Assembly (NCBI GenBank): GCA_013001805.1
Contig: JABDLW010000089.1
Location: forward strand, 1 to 14,705
Length of the DNA stretch: 14,705 nucleotides
DNA from: Saprospiraceae bacterium
GTDB taxonomy: Bacteria; Bacteroidota; Bacteroidia; Chitinophagales; Saprospiraceae
Reading direction: 5' to 3'
Each line of letters opens with the position of its first letter. The first letter of the stretch is position 1. Of this stretch, positions 1-6,527 are shown one piece after another. Made by a program: the position numbers and the translations under genes. Below the pieces are notes generated by a model, which saw only the letters and a list, made by a program, of their open reading frames with translations, was not told the DNA's origin and searched no databases.

Positions 1-1157
1 GGAGTGAACTGGCTTACCAGACCTATCTCGAGTTAGCGATCGACTATTATAAAATCGGCCGGAGGGACGATGCGGTAGCGGTTTTGGATTTGGCCCCACA
101 ACATCCTATTGTCGATGTATGGTGGTCATTCTTAAAATTTAGCCAGGATTCTACAATTGCATTAGAATATGTATTAAATCAGGAAGATTTAAGTCCCGAT
201 CTGGTATTTCCTTATCGGTTAGAAACTTTAAAAGTGTTACAATGGGCCAATGGTAAATCAGATCTGTGGAAAATAAAGTATTATTTGGCTCTGAATTATT
301 GGGGTTTGGGCCGTGATCGCGAGGCGCTGGAGATTCTTAATGGAATGCAGGAAAATGTGCATTATGCACCCCTTTATACTACACGAGCTCATTTGCGGAA
401 ACAATTAGACCAGGATCCCCGGTCCGATTTTGAGCATGCGCTGCAGATTAATAAAAACGATTGGAGGTCCTGGCACCAGCTAATTTCTTTTTATGGTGAA
501 AAAGGCTTAAATGAGAAAATGCTGGTAGCATCAAAAGAAGCTTTTGAAAGAATTCCCGATAGTTATGTCATGGGTATGCATTATGCCCGGGCTTTGCTAT
601 CAGATAAAAAGTATTTGGCATCGATTGATGTTCTCAAAAGCATTAATGTGCTTCCCTATGAGGGAGCATCGCAGGGACGAAAGTTATGGCAAGAAGCTAA
701 TTTAGCTGCGGCCCGGGATTTCATGAGAGAACAGAATTGGATTAAAGCGATTGATTTATTGCAGGATAGTAAAGATTGGCCGGAAAATCTTGGTGTAGGG
801 CAACCTTTCGATCCAGACCTCCGCTTATCGGATTATTTATTGGCGAAATGTTATGATAAATTGGGAAAAAGTGACCTGGCTAAACAGCACCTGGAATCAG
901 TTGAAAATTACCATGCTTCGGACCCCCTGCAGCCAGAATTAAATGATTTAATTAATATCAAAATAGACCGGGAGAAAAATAGGAGCAGTTCTTTCTTAGA
1001 GAAACTGGATGACTCCGGCAATAAGATCCTTGTGAATTACCTAAAAGCTTATGAGCGGGGTGATCAAAAGGAGATGACGCAAATAGAAGAAAAGCACTCC
1101 GCACGTTTTTCCGGAGATTTATTTGATGTATTAAAGTTTGCAATTGATTTGGATTAA
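1..1157 (+). CDS. TPR-repeat protein, C-terminal part (5' truncated; DUF5107-associated type)
   Basis: The reading frame is open from the first full codon at base 3 to the TAA at 1155-1157, so the gene starts before the window and 384 codons are visible. A TTG at 84 could be mistaken for a start, but in-frame coding sequence continues upstream of it with the same TPR character (AYQTYLELAIDYYKIGRRDD). The protein is a string of helical pairs typical of tetratricopeptide repeats, for example YYLALNYWGLGRDREALEIL and YLLAKCYDKLGKSDLAKQHL. The segments LPYEGASQGRKLW and WPENLGVGQPFDPD resemble, from memory, the C-terminal TPR region of large Bacteroidota proteins that carry an N-terminal DUF5107 domain. 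That N-terminal part is outside the window, so the assignment is an inference. TPR arrays bind other proteins, and DUF5107 proteins are often found near carbohydrate-processing genes. A repeat element begins about 10 bases after the stop codon. Confidence 0.8.
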   Translation, partial: SELAYQTYLELAIDYYKIGRRDDAVAVLDLAPQHPIVDVWWSFLKFSQDSTIALEYVLNQEDLSPDLVFPYRLETLKVLQWANGKSDLWKIKYYLALNYWGLGRDREALEILNGMQENVHYAPLYTTRAHLRKQLDQDPRSDFEHALQINKNDWRSWHQLISFYGEKGLNEKMLVASKEAFERIPDSYVMGMHYARALLSDKKYLASIDVLKSINVLPYEGASQGRKLWQEANLAAARDFMREQNWIKAIDLLQDSKDWPENLGVGQPFDPDLRLSDYLLAKCYDKLGKSDLAKQHLESVENYHASDPLQPELNDLINIKIDREKNRSSSFLEKLDDSGNKILVNYLKAYERGDQKEMTQIEEKHSARFSGDLFDVLKFAIDLD

Positions 1158-1233
1158 GGATATTGATTGGCGTCCCCTTGCCGAGCCGTTGTTGTGAATC
1201 TGGCCAACAACTCAGTGTACTACTTTTCTCGGC

Positions 1234-1259
1234 CATTGTTGGCTTCCCAGCCAACAATG
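1234..1259. repeat. Perfect 10-bp stem-loop in module A
   Basis: CATTGTTGGC (1234-1243) and GCCAACAATG (1250-1259) are exact reverse complements around a 6-nt loop. The arms are only partly kept in the other copies (4-5 pairs near 2532-2550). No T-run follows on either strand, so it is not a standard intrinsic terminator. Confidence 0.7.
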
Positions 1260-1322
1260 AAAGCTACTGTTCTAACTGGCAGCACTCTTCAAATGTCAAT
1301 CTGTGAGCACACCCGGCTCCGA

Positions 1323-1347
1323 AATGCCGGCGAGGACAAGCGGCATT
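1323..1347. repeat. 7-bp stem-loop in module B, conserved between copies
   Basis: AATGCCG (1323-1329) pairs with CGGCATT (1341-1347) across an 11-nt loop. The same arms and loop length recur at 2372-2396, with changes confined to the loop. This suggests that the structure is the conserved part of the repeat. Confidence 0.65.
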
Positions 1348-1374
1348 GGCGGTTTTGGATGGAATGAAGAATGT

Positions 1375-1406
1375 GCTTAACGTTATGTCGTGACTATGCG
1401 TTAGCG
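1375..1406. repeat. Imperfect inverted repeat next to the antitoxin 3' end (weakly attC-like)
   Basis: GCTTAACG (1375-1382) faces CGTTAGC (1399-1405) as an inverted repeat with one extra T in the left arm, and GTC/GAC pair at the centre. GCTTAAC fits the RYYYAAC core of integron attC sites, and GTTAGCG only partly fits GTTRRRY. At 32 bp it is shorter than known attC sites, so the resemblance may be accidental. Confidence 0.4.
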
Positions 1407-1441
1407 ACTTACATCACCGTTGGCCCTCAGTGCTTTTAGAT

Positions 1442-1888
1442 TCACTTCGTCTTTAGAATTTCTTTTCTTGTATTCATTAGTGCCTCAGTCTTAAATTTCC
1501 TATTCACTGTATCTCTTAGTTTATATGGACGATTAAAACTCTCCTGTGTCAACTTGAAGTGATTAGCTAATCTTCTGATGGTATCTTTTGACAATCCCTT
1601 TTGATAACTCAAAATTTTGGATACTGTTCCCTTTGATAAATTTAGGATCTCTGTCAAATCTTTGGCCTTTAATTGGTGTTCGTCCATCAGTGCTTTAATT
1701 ATTTGCACCGGATCTAAATCTGGCTCCTGATATTGGGTACTATCCCAATTTTCAATGAGAAGTGTAAGAAGTTCTATTTCATCTTCATTTTTATCATTAT
1801 TCTGCTCCAGTAGAGATCGAAGTTTCTTGCAATATTCATCATATTGTCTTTTTGTCTTGACTATTCTGTATTTTATTGAAGCTGACAT
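1442..1888 (-). CDS. higA: HigA-family antitoxin (XRE-type helix-turn-helix)
   Basis: This 148-residue protein has an acidic helical N-terminal half (about residues 10-60, including EDEIELLTLLIENWD). A helix-turn-helix follows at about residues 61-118, where VQIIKALMDEHQLKAKDLTE and LSKGTVSKILSYQKGLSKDT form the HTH core. This layout matches HigA antitoxins, which bind and neutralise the HigB ribonuclease and repress their own operon. The last 30 residues are basic. The ATG at 1888 lies one base after the toxin stop codon, so the two genes are transcribed and probably translated together. The order toxin first, antitoxin second is the usual one for higBA. The region downstream holds the repeat and inverted repeat described above, with no obvious terminator. 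Assignment rests on motif recognition and on the partner gene. Confidence 0.85.
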   Translation of the reverse strand: MSASIKYRIVKTKRQYDEYCKKLRSLLEQNNDKNEDEIELLTLLIENWDSTQYQEPDLDPVQIIKALMDEHQLKAKDLTEILNLSKGTVSKILSYQKGLSKDTIRRLANHFKLTQESFNRPYKLRDTVNRKFKTEALMNTRKEILKTK

Positions 1889-1889
1889 T

Positions 1890-2222
1890 TTAATAATTTT
1901 CTATTGTGTATTGTTGTTGTTTATCACAGATCCTCGTGTATTCCTTGTGTGTACCGATCCAATTTATGTATAAGTGAACATTTTTCTTGCCAAAGTAGTA
2001 AGAGCATATCAGTCGATAATTATTACCACCAATGTTGAAGATTACTCGATTTGTTCCTTTACCTAGAAAATCTGCTGTCCCATATAGAGATTTAATATCA
2101 GCAGGCTCAAACCAATCTGCTCCTTTTAAAAGAGATAACCAGAGATCAAATGAAGACTTACTTCTCGGATGCTTATCTGTGAAGTCCAGGATCGTTTGTT
2201 TCTTCACAAGACGTATTCTCAT
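1890..2222 (-). CDS. higB: HigB-family type II toxin (mRNA interferase)
   Basis: This 110-residue protein has the HigB toxin pattern: a basic start (MRIRLVKKQTILDF), the HP..K..FDLWLSLLKGADW segment at about residues 18-37, a central FNIGGNNYRLICSYYF strand pair, and a C-terminal INWIGTHKEYTRIC block near residues 86-99. In this family the protein is a RelE-like fold ribonuclease that cuts mRNA, usually at the ribosome, when the antitoxin is degraded. The basic and aromatic residues of the GTHKEY block are the likely active or ribosome-binding part. The gene is first in the operon with the antitoxin, and both point away from the HAD gene. No clear Bacteroidota -7/-33 promoter was found in the short leader; CATCTTTG at 2228-2235 (minus strand) is one mismatch from TAnnTTTG but lies very close to the ATG. 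The pair is flanked by repeats on both sides, suggesting acquisition as a unit. Confidence 0.85.
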   Translation of the reverse strand: MRIRLVKKQTILDFTDKHPRSKSSFDLWLSLLKGADWFEPADIKSLYGTADFLGKGTNRVIFNIGGNNYRLICSYYFGKKNVHLYINWIGTHKEYTRICDKQQQYTIENY

Positions 2223-2291
2223 AACGACAAAGATGCTTGATTTGTTTCACATAGGGAAACTAATTCTGCGATTCTACTGCACGACCTTGGT

Positions 2292-2420
2292 GGCTTCCCA
2301 GCCGACAATTATTCCTACTTCGCTCCTTTGCAGCACCCTTCAATGTAAACTGAGAGCACACCCGTCTTCGTAATGCCGGCGAGGACGCGCGGCATTGGCG
2401 GTTTTGGATGCAATGAAGAA
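2292..2420 (+). repeat. Structured intergenic direct repeat, copy 2 (module B with the tail of module A)
   Basis: This copy matches 1241-1371 almost without gaps, beginning at GGCTTCCCAGCC and ending at AATGAAGAA. The AATGCCG/CGGCATT stem is intact at 2372-2396. The copy starts inside module A, so its left part is missing at the point facing the toxin gene. It has the same orientation as copy 1. Confidence 0.8.
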
Positions 2421-2460
2421 GAACATTCTTCGTAATACTGGCGCGGATGGTTAGGTGTTG

Positions 2461-2550
2461 GAGGTGCCCCTTCCCGGGCCGTTGTTGTGCCTCTGGCCAA
2501 CGACATCTTGCACTATCCTCTCTCGGCCATCATTGGCTTCCCCGCCAGCG
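2461..2550 (+). repeat. Structured intergenic direct repeat, copy 3 (module A)
   Basis: This copy matches module A of copy 1 (1173-1252), with CCGTTGTTGTG, TCTGGCCAAC and CTCGGCCA blocks in the same order. It ends at base 2550, directly against the stop codon of the HAD gene (2551-2553 on the minus strand). About 40 unmatched bases separate it from copy 2. They include GTTAGGT at 2450-2456, which fits the integron core GTTRRRY. Confidence 0.75.
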
Positions 2551-3243
2551 TTAAATTAAGTACTGTAGCATGTCACTAATTTTCACCAGTTGTTTGAAAT
2601 TTGGGTGCTCGATTTCATGGTCAATTCTCTCATGGTCCCAGGTCGTGTGATAGGGCACATGAAATGCATGTCCCCCCAGATTGAGGATTGGCAAAATATC
2701 CGATTTTAGTGAATTTCCAATCATTAGAAATTCCCCTGGTGCAATATCCAGATGACCAATTAATTTCTCGTAGTTACTTTCTTTTTTATCTGACAGAATT
2801 TCTATATGGTGAAAATATTTCTCTAAGCCTGACTTCACCAACTTCCTTTCCTGATCGAGTAAGTCGCCCTTGGTTGCCATCACCAAACGAAAGGTTCCAT
2901 TTAATTCTTTCAGCACATATTCTACTCCATCTAATAACTCGATGGGCTTATGTAACATTTCTTTACCGAAGCCAATGATTTTTTCGATCACTTCCACCCG
3001 GATAGTTCCACCACTCATTTCGATTGCTGCCTCAATCATTGAAAGGATAAAGCTCTTGATGCCGTAACCGTAATGCGTAAGATTATTTATTTCAATTTTA
3101 AGGAGCTCTCTTGATACGGTATGCTGAGGATGGAAATCCTCCATCAACTGGCAAAATTTACTTTCAATTTCTTGAAAATAAGGTTCATTTACCCAAAGGG
3201 TATCATCGGCATCAAAAGCGATGACTTTTATATTATCATACAT
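2551..3243 (-). CDS. HAD-superfamily hydrolase (phosphatase-like)
   Basis: With the ATG at 3243 the protein has 230 residues. A longer frame to 3330 exists, but its first 29 residues are low-quality sequence before the HAD fold, whose first strand starts at once in MYDNIKVIAFDADDTLW. Motif I gives the nucleophile Asp11 and acid/base Asp13. Motif II is Thr124 in VMATKGD, motif III is Lys153 or Lys154 in SDKKE, and motif IV is GNSLKSD with Asp182, where Asn177 replaces the first Asp of the usual GDS. The helical insert between motifs I and II (about residues 20-105) is a C1-type cap, as in small-molecule phosphatases of the phosphoglycolate phosphatase/YjjG group. The substrate cannot be told from sequence. 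The gene stands alone: a toxin-antitoxin cassette lies downstream and a divergent gene upstream. Confidence 0.8.
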   Translation of the reverse strand: MYDNIKVIAFDADDTLWVNEPYFQEIESKFCQLMEDFHPQHTVSRELLKIEINNLTHYGYGIKSFILSMIEAAIEMSGGTIRVEVIEKIIGFGKEMLHKPIELLDGVEYVLKELNGTFRLVMATKGDLLDQERKLVKSGLEKYFHHIEILSDKKESNYEKLIGHLDIAPGEFLMIGNSLKSDILPILNLGGHAFHVPYHTTWDHERIDHEIEHPNFKQLVKISDMLQYLI

Positions 3244-3497
3244 AACACGTGGTTCTATGGGGTGAATTTGACCATTTTTTTGGAATAATTGTGGATAGAG
3301 TGGTTGCCTTTGTCCTGAGCAGATCAGCAATATTATTCACTGTTGATCTTTTGAATATCACCTTGGGACACCCTGCAAGACACTCTAATGGGACTATCCT
3401 GCTAAGATTTTAAACTCTAGTATTAGTATCCGAGATAGAACTTGCTGAAATTTGGATTAAGAATTGACCAAATATTCACAGTCCGAAAATTAAAGCA
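3244..3497. other. Divergent intergenic region with no recognised element
   Basis: These 254 bases separate the HAD gene (-) from the first S74 gene (+) and must hold both promoters. I found no clear TAnnTTTG -7 box paired with a TTG -33 box on either strand, no palindrome of note, and no small gene with convincing coding character. Confidence 0.4.
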
Positions 3498-4445
3498 ATG
3501 AACAACTATTGGTACATGGGAATCCTGATACTATTGCCATTTTTAGGCGCTTCTCAGGAATTTGAAGTAGAAGGAGACGTGAAAATCCGTGACAATGATC
3601 CGATACTGCGGCTGAGCAGTAATACCAATCAAAGCCTGGGTTATTTACTGGGGTACTCAGGTGGTGTTACGCTTGGGGTATTTTCCGGAGATTTAAACTT
3701 CTATACAAGAGTAGGCCCAACCTCGTCGCTAAAAATGCGTGTCAAAGACAATGGCAATGTCGGCATCAAAACATCCGATCCACTCACCAAGCTGCACATT
3801 TCGGGAGGAGTTGATGCTTCACTTTCAACGCATGGATATCTCATGCTCGGTTCCCGGACTTCCACCAATATCATCATCGATAACAATGAAATCATGGCCC
3901 GAAATAATGGTCAGACCTCGCCTCTTTTTCTAAATCACGATGGAGGTGCCATTTATGCAAGGGGAATCCGCAATATTGGCGACCACAAGAACATGCAGTT
4001 CAATTCTTCCACCGGTGAAATCGGCTGGGACAATTCCTCTCGCCGGTCCAAAATTAACATTGAGACCCTGTGGGATGATTGGTCGAAAATATTTGACGCC
4101 AGACCGGTGAAATATTGTCGACCCGGAAGTCCCGAGCGATGGGAGTTTGGATACATCGCTGAAGAAATGGACTCCATCGGTCTGTCCAACCTGGTTGGGT
4201 ACGATGCGGAAGGGGTACCGGATGACTTCCATTACGAAAAGATGGTCATCTATCTCACTGAAATAATCAAGATCCATAATTCCGAGATTCAGTCATTAAA
4301 AACGAAAAACGAAGAACTGGAAAGGCGTTTAACGCAGATGAATTCTCTGATTAATGTGAGGAAATCAACTGGCGATGTTCCTTTTGAGTCACCTCAAATA
4401 AGGAATCCACGCTCGATTAGTCTCCCAAGTCCCGACTTTAACTAA
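3498..4445 (+). CDS. Secreted protein with C-terminal S74 (intramolecular chaperone/tail-fibre) domain, paralogue 1
   Basis: This 315-residue protein begins with a signal peptide (residues 1-19, hydrophobic MGILILLPFLGAS, cleavage likely before Gln20). Residues 21-110 are beta-rich, with the GNVGIKTSDPLTKLHISGG unit that recurs in Bacteroidota 'tail fiber domain' proteins. Residues 178-260 form an S74-like domain: NSSRRSKINIE, then ARPVKY, GYIAEEMDSIGL and an amphipathic helix running into a coiled coil (about 255-285). In phage endosialidase this domain helps the fibre trimerise and then cuts itself off using a Ser-Lys pair spaced five residues apart. Ser180 and Lys185 keep that spacing. The protein is therefore probably an extracellular trimeric fibre or adhesin. 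A 30-residue Pro/Ser-rich tail follows the coiled coil. The next gene is a paralogue 76 bases downstream on the same strand. Confidence 0.8.
   Translation: MNNYWYMGILILLPFLGASQEFEVEGDVKIRDNDPILRLSSNTNQSLGYLLGYSGGVTLGVFSGDLNFYTRVGPTSSLKMRVKDNGNVGIKTSDPLTKLHISGGVDASLSTHGYLMLGSRTSTNIIIDNNEIMARNNGQTSPLFLNHDGGAIYARGIRNIGDHKNMQFNSSTGEIGWDNSSRRSKINIETLWDDWSKIFDARPVKYCRPGSPERWEFGYIAEEMDSIGLSNLVGYDAEGVPDDFHYEKMVIYLTEIIKIHNSEIQSLKTKNEELERRLTQMNSLINVRKSTGDVPFESPQIRNPRSISLPSPDFN
3867..4045 (+). repeat. Near-identical segment shared by the two S74 paralogues, copy 1
   Basis: These 179 bases align without gaps to 4957-5135 with nine differences by eye (about 95% identity), eight of them silent. The flanking coding sequence on both sides is clearly more diverged. 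The segment encodes the region just before the S74 domain and its first residues. Confidence 0.8.
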
Positions 4446-4521
4446 ATCTAAAGTTTGACGATTTCTCGAACCAGTCAATATCTAGTCTCTTCTTCATTAT
4501 CAAACAAATAATCCGAAAGCC

Positions 4522-5466
4522 ATGCAAATTATATCCTTTTCTCAAGTATCCAAAAGTTTAATCTATCTCCTGGCTTTTACACAGTTATGCAGTGAGATGC
4601 GTTCACAATCCCTGGAGGTTGAAGGAAGTCTTACCGCCACCAGTAATATTAAGACATTAGGGAATCTTATCATTGAAAATAATTCGCCACATCTTTATTT
4701 TATGGACAAGGTAACTGGTGATCTACCGATCAGAATTTGGTCTGGATCATCTAGTTATTTTGATGTGGTAGAAACGGACTTATTTTTTCGATTTGCGCCT
4801 TCCGGTGGAGCATTTCACTACAACTTGAGCATTAAAAAAGAGGGAGAGGTGGGTGTGGGAACCCGGTACCCGGAAACAGCCTTGCATGTTGTCGGGGGAA
4901 GCGATGCTTCGCTTTCAAACCCTGGCTACCTAATGCTGGGCTACGGATTTTCCTCTAATATCATCATCGACAACAATGAAATCATGGCCCGAAATAATGG
5001 TCAGACCTCGCCTCTCTATCTAAATCACGACGGAGGTGCCATTTATGCAAGGGGAATCCGCAATATTGGCGACCACAAGAACATGCAATTCAATTCTTCC
5101 ACCGGTGAAATCGGATGGGATAATTCCTCGCGTCGTTATAAGATGAACATTGAAACTTTGCATGATGACTGGTCAAAAATATTTGACACCAGACCAGTAA
5201 AGTATTGTCGACCAAATAGTTCTAATCGCTGGGAGTACGGATACATCGCCGAAGAGATGGACTCCATTGGCCTGACCAACCTGGTTGGGTACGATGCGGA
5301 AGGGATCCCGGATGATGTCAAATATGATCGTATGGTATTGTATTTGACAGAACTAGTGAAAATTCAAAATAAGAAATCCGCTGAGCAGCAAGACCAAATC
5401 GACAGACTCGAGGCTAAACTGGATCAATTAATGCACGTACACGAAAAACAAAATACTCCCAACTGA
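4522..5466 (+). CDS. Secreted protein with C-terminal S74 (intramolecular chaperone/tail-fibre) domain, paralogue 2
   Basis: This 314-residue paralogue of the preceding gene has a hydrophobic N-terminus (SLIYLLAFTQLCSEMRSQ). Cleavage probably falls near Ser28/Gln29, so that the mature SLEVEG aligns with EFEVEG of the first protein. The N-terminal 100 residues differ strongly between the two. From about residue 120 on they match, and residues 146-205 are identical except for one Phe/Tyr change. The S74 motifs are present: NSSRRYKMNIE with Ser202 and Lys207 at the catalytic spacing, TRPVKYC, GYIAEEMDSIGL, and a C-terminal coiled coil (about 278-305). The variable N-terminus on a constant trimerisation end resembles fibre proteins that swap the binding part. 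The gene converges on the ROK kinase gene with only 13 bases between stop codons. It is likely co-transcribed with paralogue 1; no terminator is visible in the 76-base gap. Confidence 0.8.
   Translation: MQIISFSQVSKSLIYLLAFTQLCSEMRSQSLEVEGSLTATSNIKTLGNLIIENNSPHLYFMDKVTGDLPIRIWSGSSSYFDVVETDLFFRFAPSGGAFHYNLSIKKEGEVGVGTRYPETALHVVGGSDASLSNPGYLMLGYGFSSNIIIDNNEIMARNNGQTSPLYLNHDGGAIYARGIRNIGDHKNMQFNSSTGEIGWDNSSRRYKMNIETLHDDWSKIFDTRPVKYCRPNSSNRWEYGYIAEEMDSIGLTNLVGYDAEGIPDDVKYDRMVLYLTELVKIQNKKSAEQQDQIDRLEAKLDQLMHVHEKQNTPN
4957..5135 (+). repeat. Near-identical segment shared by the two S74 paralogues, copy 2
   Basis: This is the partner of 3867-4045 in the same orientation. Gene conversion between the paralogues, or strong purifying selection on this stretch, could explain the sharp rise in identity. 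Confidence 0.8.
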
Positions 5467-5479
5467 CACGGTTGCGGAT

Positions 5480-6421
5480 TTACAGCGATGCCAGGTAGGC
5501 CATACCGAGCATCCCGGCAAAATCCGTGTGTGTTGCCGGAACTACCTTTACTACTCCCGATCCTTGCCAAATATTATCATCAAGAAACTTTTGAATCTGT
5601 GGAATGATCTTATCTCCACTCTTCATAATGCCGCCTCCCATGATCACTATCTGCGGATCAAAATGATGCACCAGATTAAATATGTTGGCCGACCAGGCGT
5701 GTAAACTGTGGGATAGAATTTTGTTTGCAAAAGCATCTTGTGCTGCCCATTCAAACACCTTAACGAAACTTATTTGCGGTTCATCAGCCAATTTACTTTC
5801 TCTGAATTCAGGATCAATTTTCCATTTTTCATCGAGAACCCAACCCGACGCTTCCGTCTCCATACAACCCCTGGCGCCGCAATTACATGGCTGTCCCTTA
5901 AAATTGATGATGGTGTGGCCTCCCAGGTTTCCACCGGCATGGTGTGCACCACGAAACAGTTGCCCGTCAATTAATACGGCCGAGCCAAAACCCGTTCCCA
6001 GGGTGACAAGTACAATATTTTTATATCCTTTCCCACTCCCATATTGCCATTCAGCTACCAATGCAGCCCGCGCGTCATTTTCTAAGGCGACCGGCACGTT
6101 CCAACAGTCCATTGACCACTGGTTGAAGTCAACCGACTCTGCACCGGGAAACTTAACATATTTAGTTAGAATTCTCTTGGCCTGGTTGTCTACAACGCTG
6201 GGAAACGAAATGCCAACTCCACCCAAATCAGTGTGGCTCAGATTGGCCGATTTGAGCAGTGCATTGATGGCGTCCCTGATCCCGGGTAGGTTTTTCTGCA
6301 TAGGTAATTCCGCATGCGCGGGTAATGCGGTTTGTGCAATAATTTGACCGTTGCTAACCACGCCAATTTTAATATTGGTGCCTCCTAAATCAATCCCGAC
6401 ATAAATTTTATTCAAATCCAA
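5480..6421 (-). CDS. ROK-family sugar kinase
   Basis: This 313-residue protein has all ROK landmarks. The phosphate-binding loop is DLGGTNIK (residues 11-18), the catalytic Asp is Asp116 in ENDA, and a second ATP-site loop is GTGFGSA (142-148). The zinc site is His169 with Cys179, Cys181 and Cys186 in CNCGARGC. A late GGGIM motif marks the adenosine region. ROK kinases phosphorylate glucose, N-acetylglucosamine, N-acetylmannosamine or related sugars in the cytoplasm. The usual sugar-contacting GE-x-GH motif reads GNLGGH here, so the substrate is uncertain. The start is TTG at 6421: an in-frame TAA lies two codons upstream and no ATG is near the first strand. A hairpin with a T-run sits ten bases before the start, between this gene and the upstream FG-GAP gene on the same strand, which leaves little room for a separate promoter after the hairpin. 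Confidence 0.88.
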   Translation of the reverse strand: MDLNKIYVGIDLGGTNIKIGVVSNGQIIAQTALPAHAELPMQKNLPGIRDAINALLKSANLSHTDLGGVGISFPSVVDNQAKRILTKYVKFPGAESVDFNQWSMDCWNVPVALENDARAALVAEWQYGSGKGYKNIVLVTLGTGFGSAVLIDGQLFRGAHHAGGNLGGHTIINFKGQPCNCGARGCMETEASGWVLDEKWKIDPEFRESKLADEPQISFVKVFEWAAQDAFANKILSHSLHAWSANIFNLVHHFDPQIVIMGGGIMKSGDKIIPQIQKFLDDNIWQGSGVVKVVPATHTDFAGMLGMAYLASL

Positions 6422-6430
6422 TGCTTAAGT

Positions 6431-6458
6431 AAAAAAAAGGAGGTACGAAAATACCTCC
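6431..6458 (-). terminator. Intrinsic terminator-like hairpin with T-run (possible attenuator of the ROK gene)
   Basis: On the minus strand GGAGGTA (6458-6452) pairs perfectly with TACCTCC (6445-6439) around a 6-nt loop and is followed by eight Ts (6438-6431). It lies 70 bases after the FG-GAP gene stop codon and only ten bases before the ROK start codon. It most likely ends the FG-GAP transcript. Read-through would control the ROK gene. Confidence 0.75.
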
Positions 6459-6527
6459 CTTAATTTAATCCAAATTTTCTACTATATAGGATTATAGATC
6501 TTTCATATCTAAACAATGTCACTCGGA

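Larger units (their letters stand above)
1168..1371 (+). repeat. Structured intergenic direct repeat, copy 1 (modules A and B)
   Basis: This is the fullest of three copies of a repeat around the toxin-antitoxin pair. Module A (about 1173-1252) matches 2466-2546 at roughly three quarters identity with one indel. Module B (about 1241-1371) matches 2292-2420, and its last 49 bases differ at only about three positions. Both modules contain inverted repeats. Short open frames cross it, but they are not conserved in frame between copies, so I read it as non-coding. Together with the inverted repeat at 1375-1406 it fills the space between the TPR gene and the antitoxin gene. Confidence 0.8.

Noticed and set aside
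1167..1367. Short open frame (66 codons, +) inside repeat copy 1
   Set aside because: The frame is not preserved in the matching repeat copies, the composition is not protein-like, and the conserved features are stem-loops.
1375..1406. Bona fide integron attC site
   Set aside because: It is only 32 bp, the right-hand core misses the GTTRRRY consensus, and no integrase is in the window. It is kept only as a low-confidence hypothesis.
2315..2506. Short open frame (63 codons, -) spanning repeat copies 2 and 3
   Set aside because: It joins the end of one repeat copy to the start of another, and the matching stretch in copy 1 carries a stop and a frame change.
3244..3330. Longer start for the HAD protein at 3330
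   Set aside because: The 29 extra residues precede the first strand of the HAD fold and look non-homologous; the ATG at 3243 gives the expected start for the family.
3498..5466. Prophage remnant, because of the tail-fibre-type domains
   Set aside because: Both proteins have secretion signals, no phage structural, lysis or integrase genes are near, and such S74 proteins are common as cellular surface proteins in Bacteroidota.
5682..6347. Long open frame (221 codons, +) opposite the ROK gene
   Set aside because: It lies entirely antisense to a gene with all ROK motifs intact and has no recognisable protein features.
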